Below, in pieces: positions 8,221-17,526 of a stretch of 64,000 nucleotides of DNA. The notes under the pieces are model-generated. The model worked only from the letters and a program-made list of their open reading frames with translations. It had not been told where the DNA came from and did no database searches. The position numbers and the translations under genes were made by a program. Origin of the DNA: UBA822 sp965249775 (lineage in GTDB: Bacteria > Gemmatimonadota > Gemmatimonadetes > Longimicrobiales > Gaopeijiaceae). The stretch is from the NCBI GenBank assembly GCA_965249775.1, contig OZ252253.1, positions 2,108,001-2,172,000 on the forward strand, written 5' to 3'. Position 1 is the stretch's first letter, and each line of letters opens with the position of its first letter.

Positions 8221-9900
8221 CACTGGGTAGGTCACAATCTGCGAGCCCTCTGCGCCGGTCAGCCACCCCCCCATGACCGCGGAGAACTTTCCGGCCGTAC
8301 CACCGATGACGATGATCCGAATCTGTGACGGGTCTTTGAACTTGCGGTAGTGAGGCTCCCCGTCGATCAGGACTTCCTCGTAGGAATCACGGAGCTGGGT
8401 GCCCTCCGTGCCCTCGTGATTGAACGCCCGAAGGGGAACGCCGGTGTGCTCGAAGAGGAAGTCCCGCGCGTCACTCTTGGTGAATCCGTCTGCACTCAGA
8501 GTCGCCGCGTGCTCGGGGCACAACGCGACCACGGCGTCGACGCGTTCGCACCGCCTCCAGCTCCAGACCATCGAGAGCGTGGCGGCGATCGTGCGGAGCA
8601 CCCCCGATCCGGTGCGGGCCGTGTGTTCGCTCACTTCCGTGAGCCCGCCGGCGGCGAACAGCGTGACGGTGCTCTCGTCCTCATCGAAGCCGAGCTCCAC
8701 ATGGAAAGGCTCCCACGGGCTGTCCTCGTGATTCTCGGCCACGCAGTACGAAAAGCGTCCCGGGTTCCCCAGCGCCGACATGTCGATCTCACCCGGGAGA
8801 GCACCGCCCAGGTTCGCCATCACGAGCTGGAGCGCCCGACCCACGGAACTGTTGGCCCGGGCCACGTTTCCGAACACCCCCGCCCCGCTCGCGAAGCCCA
8901 ACCGCGTGGCGGCCGGCCCGCTCAGAATGATCAACGGGGTGGCCGCGTGCGTCGTCGCCTGCACCCCGTGCAGGTTGAATCGCTCGTCACAAGCGGCCCT
9001 GACCACGGGGATCAGAGCCTCCATGTACTCCGGCTTGCACCCCGCCATCACCGCGTTGGCGGCGATCTTCTCGATCGTGGCGGGCCCATAGCAGGGCGGG
9101 ACTAATCCCACCACGCGATCCGGTTCATGTGGGATCGCCGCCAAGAAGGCGTCAACGCGCTCCGCGGTAGGCGGGACCACGGCAAGGAATGGCGAGAAGC
9201 CGGCACGCATGCAGTACTCGTACGGATCCTCGTCCTCGGCCAGCGTGAGACGTGAGGCCCGCGGTGCTCGCTCGGGGAGGAGGTCGATCGGCTCGGGCGA
9301 CTCGTCGCCAGACGCTTCGCCAGATCCGTCGGTCACTGCGGGCTCGACAGCCCCGACGGCCACTACCGAGCCGAGAGCCTCGGAAGCCACTGCCGACTCG
9401 AGATGGCGGGACACGCACCCGGGCTTCATCAGGGGAGCCCCATCGTCGAGGTCCGCCACTGTCCGCACAGGAAGTCCGAGGCCTGAAAGCATTTTCTCCG
9501 CCGCCGAGTTGAGGTCCTCCTTGTGGAAGCCCACCTCGGAGAACTCGATCTGTCCCCCGGGGCCCACGAGGAACAGGGCCGGAACGCTGGGCGGATCGTA
9601 GGTGCGGGACGCGTCCAGATCCGCGTCCAGGAGAACCGGGAAGCCCACATCATAGGCCCCCACCAACTCCCGTGTTTCTGGGCCACCGTCCTGCGACACA
9701 GCGACCACCCGGTGGCCGCTGGAGCCGAGCGCCTCGGCAAGGCGCTTCAGATACGGCACCGTGAGGCGGCAGGTCGGACAGTCGGTCTCGATGAAGGTGA
9801 GCAGGAGGGGACCCTCGGCGGTCTCCTCCTCGAGTCGCCAATCGGTTCCGTCCAACCGGGCGAGCGAGAAGTCCGGTGCCGGATCTCCGGGAGCAAGCAT
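8212..9900 (-). CDS. Thioredoxin/peroxiredoxin-like protein with large uncharacterised C-terminal domain
   Basis: A 562-residue protein. ATG 9900 (MLAPGDPAPDFSLARLDG) is preferred over a TTG 11 codons upstream because it begins exactly at the redoxin fold. Residues 1-150 are a TlpA/AhpC-like domain with a CPTC active site (Cys41, Cys44) and a cis-Pro region SVPALFLV. After a linker, residues ~205-562 form a domain I cannot name, with conserved-looking Cys (EYCMRAG, PPCYGP, VMAGC, VRAAC) and a C-terminal segment IIVIGGTAGKFSAVMGGW. It probably delivers or receives electrons for the UGSC selenoprotein encoded just downstream. No signal peptide is seen, so both should be cytoplasmic. Confidence 0.8.
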   Translation of the reverse strand: MLAPGDPAPDFSLARLDGTDWRLEEETAEGPLLLTFIETDCPTCRLTVPYLKRLAEALGSSGHRVVAVSQDGGPETRELVGAYDVGFPVLLDADLDASRTYDPPSVPALFLVGPGGQIEFSEVGFHKEDLNSAAEKMLSGLGLPVRTVADLDDGAPLMKPGCVSRHLESAVASEALGSVVAVGAVEPAVTDGSGEASGDESPEPIDLLPERAPRASRLTLAEDEDPYEYCMRAGFSPFLAVVPPTAERVDAFLAAIPHEPDRVVGLVPPCYGPATIEKIAANAVMAGCKPEYMEALIPVVRAACDERFNLHGVQATTHAATPLIILSGPAATRLGFASGAGVFGNVARANSSVGRALQLVMANLGGALPGEIDMSALGNPGRFSYCVAENHEDSPWEPFHVELGFDEDESTVTLFAAGGLTEVSEHTARTGSGVLRTIAATLSMVWSWRRCERVDAVVALCPEHAATLSADGFTKSDARDFLFEHTGVPLRAFNHEGTEGTQLRDSYEEVLIDGEPHYRKFKDPSQIRIIVIGGTAGKFSAVMGGWLTGAEGSQIVTYPVKW

Positions 9901-10013
9901 GGTCAAGTCACAGATGAAGGTTGAGGTGCGCAACCGAGCGCCGTGTCACGCGAGCGAGCCCAGTATCCTATGCGCTAAGGGGCGATTCGAGTAGGGGGCG
10001 TCAACCCGAGTCA

Positions 10014-10047
10014 ATGCTAGCGTTCAAGGCTTGACCAGGACTAGCAT
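10014..10047. promoter_or_regulatory. Inverted repeat and -35-like element upstream of padR
   Basis: A 7-bp perfect inverted repeat, ATGCTAG (10014-10020) and CTAGCAT (10041-10047), encloses a TTGACC (10031-10036) that could be a -35 box toward the PadR-ADOP operon. No good -10 is obvious downstream. It may be an operator for PadR. The rest of 9901-10133 shows nothing recognisable. Confidence 0.3.
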
Positions 10048-10133
10048 AAGATTACTACTTACGTTACACTTCTATGCAGTAAGAGCGTATAGAGCCGCAA
10101 TCGGAGCACCTACAGTCATTGACGGAGACCAAG

Positions 10134-10448
10134 ATGCCTCGGTCACTAGGCGTTACGTCGCTTCAGATCCTTGGATCGATTCGGGATGGAGTCACGTACG
10201 GGCTGGACATCGTCGCCCGAACGGGAATGCCGTCCGGGACCGTCTATCCGACCCTCGGGCGCCTCAGAAAGAGCGGGCTCGTCACGGCGCGCTGGGAGGA
10301 TCAACGCGTCGCAGAGCGTGAGGGCCGACCCCGTCGTCGGTACTACGATCTGAGCAGCGACGGAGCTCAGGCGCTCGCTGACGGGGCCGCACGCATAGCC
10401 GATCTCGCCGCCGACCTCAGAGCCGAGCCGGCAGGTGGCGCGGGATGA
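10134..10448 (+). CDS. PadR-family transcriptional regulator
   Basis: A 104-residue winged-helix regulator. ATG 10134 is chosen because CGGAG precedes it by about eight bases; a TTG five codons upstream is the other option. The winged-helix pattern is clear: LQILGSIRDGVTYGLDIV, then GTVYPTLGRLRKSGLVTARWED, then RRYYDLSSDGAQAL. PadR proteins are usually repressors released by a small-molecule ligand. The stop overlaps the permease start by four bases (ATGA), so the two are translationally coupled. PadR next to an ADOP permease is a recurrent pair, and it probably controls its own operon. Confidence 0.92.
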   Translation: MPRSLGVTSLQILGSIRDGVTYGLDIVARTGMPSGTVYPTLGRLRKSGLVTARWEDQRVAEREGRPRRRYYDLSSDGAQALADGAARIADLAADLRAEPAGGAG

Positions 10449-13063
10449 TCTCGAGGGTGTCGTTGCTCCTGGTCCGGGTGGCGAGCCTCCTCGTCCCCAA
10501 GGACCGGCGAGGCGAGTGGCTGGATGAGTGGCGCGGCGAGCTCGTCGCGTTGAAGAAGGCTCGTGCGTCCGGGGCTCCCGGTCTGCCGACTGCACCTGGA
10601 TTCGCCGTGGGGGCGCTGCCCCACGCCATGTGGATGAGAACGGAGGGGTGGACGATGGGCAGTGTGTTTCAGGACCTCAAATACTCGGCCCGGGTTCTTC
10701 TCCGGGCGCCGGGCTTCACGGTCGTCGCCGCGTTGACGCTCGCGCTCGGCATCGGGGCGAACGCCTCGATCTTCTCACTCGTCAACGGACTCGTTCTGCG
10801 AGCACCGGCCGCGGTCCATGATCCAGGTCGCCTGGTACAGATTGCTCGGTCCTACGAATCCGCACCCCGCTGGGACAACTTCTCTTGGCCGGCGATGAAG
10901 CTCATCGGCGAATCGGCGCGAACGCTGGCGGCCGTCGCCGGATATCAGAGGGAGGCCTTCGTCTTAGGACGCGGTGCGGAGACGGAACGCGTCCTCGGGC
11001 AAGTCGTGACCGGCAGTTACTTCCACGTAGTCGGGGTCGGACCACACCTCGGGCGACTCATCCAACCGGCGGACGATGTCGAGCCGGGTGCCCACCCGGT
11101 CGTCGTCCTGAGCCATGCGCTTTGGACGCGGCGCTACGGTACCGATCGATCGATCGTCGGAAGCACGATTCAGATTGGAGCGCAGCCGTACGAGGTGATC
11201 GGCGTCACCCCTAAAGGATTCGCGGGAATCGAGAGCATCGGCCCGCGGCCGGGACTCTTCGTGCCGACGATGATGCGCGCTGGCGGTCGCGCACCCCAGA
11301 CATTCGATTCATGGGGCACGAGCTGGATCAATGTCGTGGGACGCCTCGCCGATGACGTCACGTTCGAAGAGGCGCGTGCTTCGATGCAAGTGGTGGGGGC
11401 TCGACTGCGCGAGGCCTCCACCTACAGTGAGGACGTGCAGGTCCTCCTCGCCGAGGGGGTGGGGCTCGATCCCGGCGGGCGGGAGCAGGCGGAGCAGATC
11501 TCCTTCATGCTCCTGCTGATCGTCGGACTCGTCCTGCTTCTGACCTGCACCAACGTCGCGAACCTCTCTCTCTCACGCGCCGCGACGCGCCGTACGGAGA
11601 TGGGCGTACGGATGGCACTAGGCGCCGGCCGGCCCCGGCTGATCCGGCACATTATCACCGAGAACGGACTACTCGCGTTGGGCGCAACACTACTGGCGAT
11701 CCCGGTCGTGGTCGCGGCAGGCGACTTCCTTCCCATCGTGTTCCCCTTCGACGTCTCGGTATCGCTTGATGCGGACGGTCGCGTGTACATCTTTTTGGTT
11801 GGCGTCGGCTTGATCGCAGGGCTCCTCTTTGGAGCCGCCCCAGCATGGGCCGCTTCACGCCGTGACGCGCTGGATGCCCTGCGACAAGGCGCCTCTACCG
11901 GTCCGCGCTCGAAGACTCGGCTGCGCGATGCACTAGTCGTCTCACAGCTGGCGCTCTCGCTCGGCCTCGTTGCGGGCGCAGCACTGCTCGGACGAAGCGT
12001 CCTCAACGCCCGGATGGCTCAACCGGGTTTCGAGCCCAGCGGACTGGTCGCCGGCTTCGTGAACCTGTTCGGCACGGGTCGATACGACGAGGATAGCGGC
12101 AGAGCCCTCTTCGAAGCGCTGCTTGCCGAGGCCGAGCGACTGCCGGATGTACGTTCCGCGACCCTCGCGAACCAGCTCCCGATCGCCGGTGGCCACAGCC
12201 GATCCACGGTTCGTCCGGCCGGGCGGGACGACGTGTCCTTCGAAGCGGAGTACACCGTTGTAGGTCCCCGATACTTCGAGACGATGGGCATCCCGATCAT
12301 TCGCGGCCGGGCGCTTGGCGGCTTCGACGATGAGCCAGAGCGCGTTGTAGTCGTCAACAATGCGTTGGCCGACATGTTCTGGCCGGGAGAGGACCCGATC
12401 GGGAAAGAGCTGCAAAGGGCTCAGAACTGGAGGGTCGTCGGACTCGTGCCCGACGTGCAGATGCGGTCGCTCAGATCAGAGGGTAACCCTGGCGTCTACT
12501 ACCCCGCATCGCAGGTCTACAGCCCAATTATGGCACTCCACCTCTCATCGGAGAGTGGTCGCGCCCAGCTGCCGGAGGCGATCCGTCGCACGGTGGCAAC
12601 GATCGACCCTGAGCTTCCGGTCTCGTCTGTCGTGGACCTGCAGGCCGCGATGACCGATTCGATGGCCGAGACCCGGACCATCGGCTACCTCGTCGGTGCG
12701 TTCGCCGTGCTGGCTCTCCTGCTCGCCTCCGTCGGCCTCTACGGTCTCGTGTCGTACGGCGCCTCCCAGCGCGTCCGTGAAATCGGCATCCGTATCGCCC
12801 TGGGCGCCGAGCCGGAGTCCCTGGTGCGACTCATTCTCTCGAGGGGGATCACGCTATCGGTGCTCGGGATCGGTCTCGGGTTCGCGATTTCATACGGTTT
12901 GGGTCTCGCTCTGCAGAGCCTGCTGTTCGGCGTTGGCTATACGGATGCTCTGACGCTCGGTGGCGCCGCCGTCGTCTTGATGACGGTAGCGGGGCTCGCA
13001 GCGTGGATGCCTGCCCGGCGGGCGAGCCGGGTGGACGCGGCGATTTCGCTTAGGGACGCATAA
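10445..13063 (+). CDS. ADOP-family ABC transporter permease
   Basis: An 872-residue ADOP permease, complete. An N-terminal stretch (residues ~1-65) precedes the typical FQDLKYSARVLLRAPGFT. The first membrane helix ends GIGANASIF and is followed by a MacB-type periplasmic domain. A membrane block of three helices comes at ~360-480, after an LTCTNVANLSLSRAATRR motif, then a second periplasmic domain and a C-terminal FtsX block (QRVREIGIRIALGAEPESLV). The protein would work with a separate ATPase, not encoded nearby. Its start overlaps padR by four bases. Repression by that PadR is the obvious model, and export of a toxic or signalling compound is plausible but unproven. Confidence 0.93.
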   Translation: MISRVSLLLVRVASLLVPKDRRGEWLDEWRGELVALKKARASGAPGLPTAPGFAVGALPHAMWMRTEGWTMGSVFQDLKYSARVLLRAPGFTVVAALTLALGIGANASIFSLVNGLVLRAPAAVHDPGRLVQIARSYESAPRWDNFSWPAMKLIGESARTLAAVAGYQREAFVLGRGAETERVLGQVVTGSYFHVVGVGPHLGRLIQPADDVEPGAHPVVVLSHALWTRRYGTDRSIVGSTIQIGAQPYEVIGVTPKGFAGIESIGPRPGLFVPTMMRAGGRAPQTFDSWGTSWINVVGRLADDVTFEEARASMQVVGARLREASTYSEDVQVLLAEGVGLDPGGREQAEQISFMLLLIVGLVLLLTCTNVANLSLSRAATRRTEMGVRMALGAGRPRLIRHIITENGLLALGATLLAIPVVVAAGDFLPIVFPFDVSVSLDADGRVYIFLVGVGLIAGLLFGAAPAWAASRRDALDALRQGASTGPRSKTRLRDALVVSQLALSLGLVAGAALLGRSVLNARMAQPGFEPSGLVAGFVNLFGTGRYDEDSGRALFEALLAEAERLPDVRSATLANQLPIAGGHSRSTVRPAGRDDVSFEAEYTVVGPRYFETMGIPIIRGRALGGFDDEPERVVVVNNALADMFWPGEDPIGKELQRAQNWRVVGLVPDVQMRSLRSEGNPGVYYPASQVYSPIMALHLSSESGRAQLPEAIRRTVATIDPELPVSSVVDLQAAMTDSMAETRTIGYLVGAFAVLALLLASVGLYGLVSYGASQRVREIGIRIALGAEPESLVRLILSRGITLSVLGIGLGFAISYGLGLALQSLLFGVGYTDALTLGGAAVVLMTVAGLAAWMPARRASRVDAAISLRDA

Positions 13064-13084
13064 GGAGGCTCGTAGGAGCGCCCG

Positions 13085-14170
13085 TCACGAGGCCCCCTCG
13101 ACGTCCGCCGCTTCCGGCCCGGACAGGAGGGCAGTGAGACGGTCGAGCGCTTCATCGAGCTCGATCCCGAACCTCGCCATGGCCCGGCAGGCACCAACGA
13201 GCACAAAGCGAGGGAGACGTCCCTCGGCCAGCATCTTCCAACGGATCTCGGTCCCGCCGTCGAGCGGCTTGAACTCGACGGTGCTCAGCATGCGAAGAGG
13301 TCCCCGGCTGAAGCGGACGGTGTAGTAGTCGAACGGGTGCCAGTCTAGAATCTGCTCGACGACCTTCGATATCGAGCAGTGATTCTGCGTCCCGCGGCCG
13401 GTTCGTCCACCGGGGCGATCCAACGCCTGCCAGTCCGAGTGGGGCATCCACTGGGATCGCTTGACAGGGTCATTGAACCAGTCCCAGGTGACGGCGGGTG
13501 TAGCGTCGAATCTCCTCGAGACGGAGACATGCGCGTCCTCCGCTTCGACGAGGACGCGACGGCCCTCCACCAGATCGACATACCGACCAGCGAGATCGAG
13601 CCCGAGCAGTCTGGTCTCGCCCAGATGGTCGTACTCTTCGACGATCTCGTGCATCCCGTGCGACTCAACGCCCATGCGCTCGAGGCTCGCCTCCGAGAAG
13701 AGGGCGTAGGCATGCCATCCCGTCTCCTCGGTCACGTGATTCTTGAGCAGCCGGTGAGCGAGGTTCACGGAGGAACCGAGGGGCTTGCTCCTGCCCGCCA
13801 CGTCCTGCAGGACGAACTCGCCGAAGTGGGTGACGAACTTGAGATCCAGATGATCGATGGTTTGGCATGCTCGGCACGGACACGTTGCGTTACGGCTCAT
13901 GGTCTGGCGAAGGTCGCGGAACGCCGCATACGTGGCATCCACCAGATCGAAGATGAGCTCCCCGCGCGACACGCCCTCCTCGAGGCCGTACACGAAGACG
14001 GCGTCGCCTTCCACCTCGGCCAGTTGAAAAGCCGGTGTCAGCTGCCCAATGATCGTGCGCATGACGTTCTCGAGGACGCCCTGAGCATGATCCAGTTCGG
14101 TGCCTTCGAGAAAGGCCGTGAAGCCGGAGATGTCCGCGAGTAGCAGATAACCTTTCTGGATTGACGACAC
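13085..14170 (-). CDS. DUF2652 (cyclase-like) and SRPBCC domain protein
   Basis: A 361-residue protein of two domains. Residues ~5-210 have the DUF2652 pattern, a relative of class III adenylyl cyclase domains, opening with YLLLADISGFTAFLEGTELD and including AEVEGDAVFVY. Cyclase activity is uncertain. Residues ~220-345 are a SRPBCC/START-like ligand-binding fold (VSRRFDATPAVTWDWFNDP, WHPFDYYTVRFSRG). A Cys cluster (CPCRAC) lies near residue 100. The gene follows the PAS histidine kinase with only 12 bases between them, so they are probably co-transcribed and this may be the kinase's output or a lipid-sensing partner. Confidence 0.82.
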   Translation of the reverse strand: MSSIQKGYLLLADISGFTAFLEGTELDHAQGVLENVMRTIIGQLTPAFQLAEVEGDAVFVYGLEEGVSRGELIFDLVDATYAAFRDLRQTMSRNATCPCRACQTIDHLDLKFVTHFGEFVLQDVAGRSKPLGSSVNLAHRLLKNHVTEETGWHAYALFSEASLERMGVESHGMHEIVEEYDHLGETRLLGLDLAGRYVDLVEGRRVLVEAEDAHVSVSRRFDATPAVTWDWFNDPVKRSQWMPHSDWQALDRPGGRTGRGTQNHCSISKVVEQILDWHPFDYYTVRFSRGPLRMLSTVEFKPLDGGTEIRWKMLAEGRLPRFVLVGACRAMARFGIELDEALDRLTALLSGPEAADVEGAS

Positions 14171-14182
14171 GGGCGCCGAGCT

Positions 14183-16024
14183 CTATGTGACCGCCCGAGG
14201 TGAGTGCCCCTCCTCGCCGTAAGGCACAGGCAAGCGAATGCGAAGGGTGGCACCTCCCTCGGAGTTGGCAACGGAGACCAACTCGCCTCCGTGGGCTTCG
14301 ACGATGCTCCGGCTGATTGAAAGGCCCATCCCCAACCCCTCCGGCTTGGTCGACACGAACGCCGTAAAGGCATCCTTCTCGAGGTCGGGGGAAAAGCCCG
14401 GCCCGTTGTCGCTGACGCTGATCTCGACACGGTGGTCCGACGAGGAAGCCGTGATTACGAGCTCTCCCGGATCGCCATTTCCCTCGGATACCGCCTCGAA
14501 CGCGTTCATCATGAGATTGAGGACGACCTGCTTCAGCTGAATCGGGTCTCCGGACAGGAGCGGAACATCGCCCGGGCACTCCACGGCTACCGAGCAGCTT
14601 CGCGCGATGGCGTCACTGCGGAGCATATCGACCGTTTCCGTGATCAGCGACGGGACGTCAACAGCGTCCTCGCGGCGGGCGCCCTTGCGTAGGAGGTCTC
14701 GCATGTGACGGATGACGTTGGCGGCACGCTTGGCGTCTCCGGCGATGTCGCCCAACGCTTCCTCGACCTCCTCGATGTCTGGCCGTGGCATCGCGAGAAA
14801 GCGGCTCGCAGCCTGGGCGTTGGCGGTGATGGCGGCCAGGGGTTGGTTGAGCTCGTGGGCCATCGACGCGGCAAGCTCACCCATGGTGGCCACGCGCGAG
14901 AAATGGGCCAACGCTTCCCGGTGATCGCGGTCCGCGGTTTGAGCGTTCACCCGATCCGAAATGTCCGAAACGATCACGAAGTATCCCACCACGGCGCCTT
15001 CATCGTCGAACTGCGGAACGTGGGATACTTCGACGGGCCTGGGGGTACCGTCGCGTCCCGGAAAGGCCATTTCCGAGTGTTGGTTCTCCCCCCGCAGCAC
15101 CCCTTCGATTCTAGGCTGTGCGAGGGCGTAGGCTTCCTCTCCCATCACCTCTCGGGCGGTCCGGCCCACCATCTGGGTGGGGTCCAGATCGAACCACTCG
15201 CCATAGTTGTTGTTGACGAAGCGATAGCGCTGGTCCGCGTCGGCGAAAGCCATCAGAACAGGCAGCGAGTTCACCATTTGGCGGAGCAGGCGCTCGCTCG
15301 CTCTCAGCTCGGCCTCTACGTGCCTCCGGTCCGAGACGTCCCGTACGGCGGCGATCACATGGAATTCTTCTTGGGCCTCAAACGGACTCAAGCTGACTTC
15401 CACCGGGAACTCCGAGCCATCACGTTTCCGCGCCAGAAGGTCGAGCCTCTTGCCCATGTGCCTGCTCGACGCCTGCTTGACGAAACCGGCCCGGTGCCTC
15501 ACATGACTCCAGCCAAAGCGCTCAGGAATGAGACGCTCGATGGGGGAGTCAACCAGCTCCTCCGCCGAGAAGCCGAACATGTCCTGGGCCACCTTGTTGA
15601 TTCGAGCGATGGTGCCGTCGGCCCGAACGGAAAGGATCGCATCCGGGGCGTCCAGTAAGAGCCTCTGGACCCGGTCGTAGCCCTCTTGGACTTCATCCGA
15701 CAGCGCTTTCTGTTCGGTGATATCGATGAGGAAACCGCGAAGCGTGACCGGACCGGTGTCCCCCATCTCGACGGAGACGATATCCTTCACCCAAATGACT
15801 TTCCCGTCCGACCTTACCATTCGGTAGGCGAATTCGAAGCTGCCTCCCTCCTCGGAGAGGGTCGTACATGTGGTAACAGCATCCGCACGGTCGTCACGAT
15901 GGATGCTGTCGGTCCAGAAGGACGGATCGTACCAATCCTCGACAGGAAAGCCCAGTAGCTCAGCCGCTTGCGGGCCTACATAGGTGAAGCACCAAGTTTG
16001 GGCGTCCGCCACCCAAGGAACCAA
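14183..16024 (-). CDS. PAS-domain sensor histidine kinase (FixL-like)
   Basis: About 613 residues: three PAS domains, then a HisKA-HATPase core. The first PAS begins near VPWVADAQTWCFTYVGPQ, the second near LLLDAPDAILSVRADG, the third near MVNSLPVLMAFADADQRYRFVNNNYGEWF. The phospho-acceptor region is MAHELNQPLAAITANAQA. The ATPase has the N box NLMMNAFEAV, a DNGPGF G1 box and GLGMGLSISRSIVEAHGG. No membrane segment is seen, so sensing is cytoplasmic. No adjacent receiver gene exists; FixJ-like regulators lie at 23.7-25.1 kb. The start is uncertain: the PAS fold appears to extend upstream of the only usable TTG (16024), so the 5' end may be damaged. Confidence 0.88.
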   Translation of the reverse strand: MVPWVADAQTWCFTYVGPQAAELLGFPVEDWYDPSFWTDSIHRDDRADAVTTCTTLSEEGGSFEFAYRMVRSDGKVIWVKDIVSVEMGDTGPVTLRGFLIDITEQKALSDEVQEGYDRVQRLLLDAPDAILSVRADGTIARINKVAQDMFGFSAEELVDSPIERLIPERFGWSHVRHRAGFVKQASSRHMGKRLDLLARKRDGSEFPVEVSLSPFEAQEEFHVIAAVRDVSDRRHVEAELRASERLLRQMVNSLPVLMAFADADQRYRFVNNNYGEWFDLDPTQMVGRTAREVMGEEAYALAQPRIEGVLRGENQHSEMAFPGRDGTPRPVEVSHVPQFDDEGAVVGYFVIVSDISDRVNAQTADRDHREALAHFSRVATMGELAASMAHELNQPLAAITANAQAASRFLAMPRPDIEEVEEALGDIAGDAKRAANVIRHMRDLLRKGARREDAVDVPSLITETVDMLRSDAIARSCSVAVECPGDVPLLSGDPIQLKQVVLNLMMNAFEAVSEGNGDPGELVITASSSDHRVEISVSDNGPGFSPDLEKDAFTAFVSTKPEGLGMGLSISRSIVEAHGGELVSVANSEGGATLRIRLPVPYGEEGHSPRAVT

Positions 16025-16102
16025 GGGCGTCCTTTCCAGGATCTCGCGGTAATCGATGGCAGTCGTTTCGATGGGGGGGCTCCTGAGGGGGGCTGTGCAC
16101 TG

Positions 16103-16453
16103 GTGAAGAGATTCTACGACTTAGCCGCCATCGTTGCCAAGGGAGTTGCCGACCTCGTTCCTCGCGTCCTGCTTTGGTTCGAGGCGAACATCGACACCAT
16201 AATCACCAGCACTATGAACTTCGACGCATTCGACATCGGGGACTTCTACATCAGTACGACGACCAGCACCTTCTTCACCCCCGCCGACGGCGGGCGCTTC
16301 CGATTCAACCTCGACGGGCGCATATCGTGGGAGATCTTCAACGATTTCGATATCGGCCTCAACGTGACTGAGAGCTTCGACAGCCGACCGCCGACCCAGA
16401 ACGCCGGACGGGACTTCCAATACGGGCTGACAATCGGGTGGAGCTGGGGTTGA
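16103..16453 (+). pseudogene. C-terminal fragment of a DUF481-type outer membrane protein
   Basis: Only the last beta-strands of a barrel are present: RFRFNLDGRISWEIFNDFD, then LNVTESFDSRPP, ending in GLTIGWSWG, as DUF481 proteins do. Upstream there is no N-terminal half, no signal peptide and no ribosome site; GTG 16103 is an arbitrary boundary. A full-length DUF481 gene lies at 18912-19754. I infer a decayed or rearranged copy. Confidence 0.6.
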
Positions 16454-16525
16454 TACGCCCGGACTCGGTTTCACTCCGCCGTTACCGTTGCCTGCCTGGC
16501 GCCCCACGATGACATTCAGGCATGG

Positions 16526-16732
16526 ATGACGACCGCCATGGATGACGACCGCCGCCAAGAGCTTGAAATTCTCCGGCGGATGACGCCGAGTAAGAAGTTG
16601 GACGTCATGAACGGCATGATACGGCAAGCCGTCGAGTTGAAAGAGGCATGGCTGCGCACCACCGAGCCCGACCTCGACGAGGAGGAGATCAGGTCGAAAG
16701 CCAGAGAACTGGTGGCCGGTGGCAGCACCTGA
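16526..16732 (+). CDS. Small helical partner protein of the nucleotidyltransferase pair
   Basis: A 68-residue, charged, probably all-helical protein (RQELEILRRMTPSKKLDVMNGMIRQAVELKEAW). It overlaps the next gene by 14 bases. Small proteins of this type are commonly found just before DNA-polymerase-beta-like nucleotidyltransferase genes, and three such gene pairs occur in this window. It may be the antitoxin or a partner subunit; no function has been established from sequence. Confidence 0.65.
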   Translation: MTTAMDDDRRQELEILRRMTPSKKLDVMNGMIRQAVELKEAWLRTTEPDLDEEEIRSKARELVAGGST

Positions 16733-17282
16733 TCTGGTCGGCGTCTTCGTCCGGCCCCTCGAAGCGCTCGGGATCCCCTACATGGTCACCGGTGGGGTCG
16801 CCGCTGTCATTTACGGCGATCCCCGTTTCACCCGTGACATCGACATCGTGCTCGGGCTGGCTCCGGAGGACGCGCAACAATTCTCAGACGCGTTCGATCC
16901 GGAGGCCTTCTATGTACCGCCGCTCGACACGCTTCGTGAGGAGGCCGGCCGTCAGCGACACGGTCACTTCAACGTTATCCACCGTGATTCCGCACTGAGG
17001 GCCGACGTGTATATCAGCGGTTCCGACCCGCTTCACGTGTGGGCGTTTGACCGGCGGCAGAGCCTTCAACTCGATCAGGGCTCCGTTGCCCTTGCCCCCC
17101 CCGAGTACGTAATCGTCAGGAAGCTCGAGTACTATCGAGACTCGGGATCGGACCGGCACCTACGGGACATTGCCATGATGCTCCGCCTGAGCGCCGATCA
17201 GATCGATCAACGGGAAATCGAGCGCTGGGTGGCGGAGCTGGACCTCGGCACCGAGTGGCGAGAGGCCAGGGACCGGGGATAG
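16719..17282 (+). CDS. Nucleotidyltransferase-fold protein (AbiEii/MNT-like)
   Basis: A 187-residue protein with the nucleotidyltransferase core: YMVTGGVAAVIYG followed by FTRDIDIVLGL, giving the GG and DxD-type metal-binding elements. The start is GTG 16719 inside the upstream gene, implying coupling. The C-terminal part is helical (RKLEYYRDSGSDRHLRDIAMML), a pattern shared by family members that act as toxins or as partners of small proteins. A TA-like pair with the 68-residue protein is inferred. It sits between two outer-membrane-protein fragments, consistent with insertion into a rearranged region. Confidence 0.75.
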   Translation: MAAPDLVGVFVRPLEALGIPYMVTGGVAAVIYGDPRFTRDIDIVLGLAPEDAQQFSDAFDPEAFYVPPLDTLREEAGRQRHGHFNVIHRDSALRADVYISGSDPLHVWAFDRRQSLQLDQGSVALAPPEYVIVRKLEYYRDSGSDRHLRDIAMMLRLSADQIDQREIERWVAELDLGTEWREARDRG

Positions 17283-17526
17283 GGGCTCATGATCTACACC
17301 TGGATGCGAATGAACCGGCTGATCCGCCGCACCAACCCGTCGTAGCCCGGGAAGAGCTCCTCGAGCTCCTCGATGCTGTCGATCCAATCGCACAGTCAGG
17401 CGATGGTGATGAAGTCCATCAAGCCGCTCAGCGATTTCCAGCTCGCCGTCACCAACGCGACCTCACCGTCCAGGGCGAATCTCCTGGTATGGCGCCCAAC
17501 GCTCCCAGAGCCGGCGGCGCGCCCTG
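17283..17526. other. Intergenic, degenerate sequence
   Basis: I see no gene here with confidence. On the minus strand a coding-like stretch ends at about 17293 (reading FPGYDGLVRRISRFIRIQV) but is broken by a TGA and has no start, so it may be the end of a decayed gene. Confidence 0.35.

Noticed and set aside
17293..17500. Minus-strand frame interrupted by TGA, considered as a third selenoprotein
   Set aside because: A G-loop hairpin does occur about 33 nt after the TGA, but the sequence matches no known Sec family, has no Cys/Sec motif context and no start or ribosome site. It is better read as debris.
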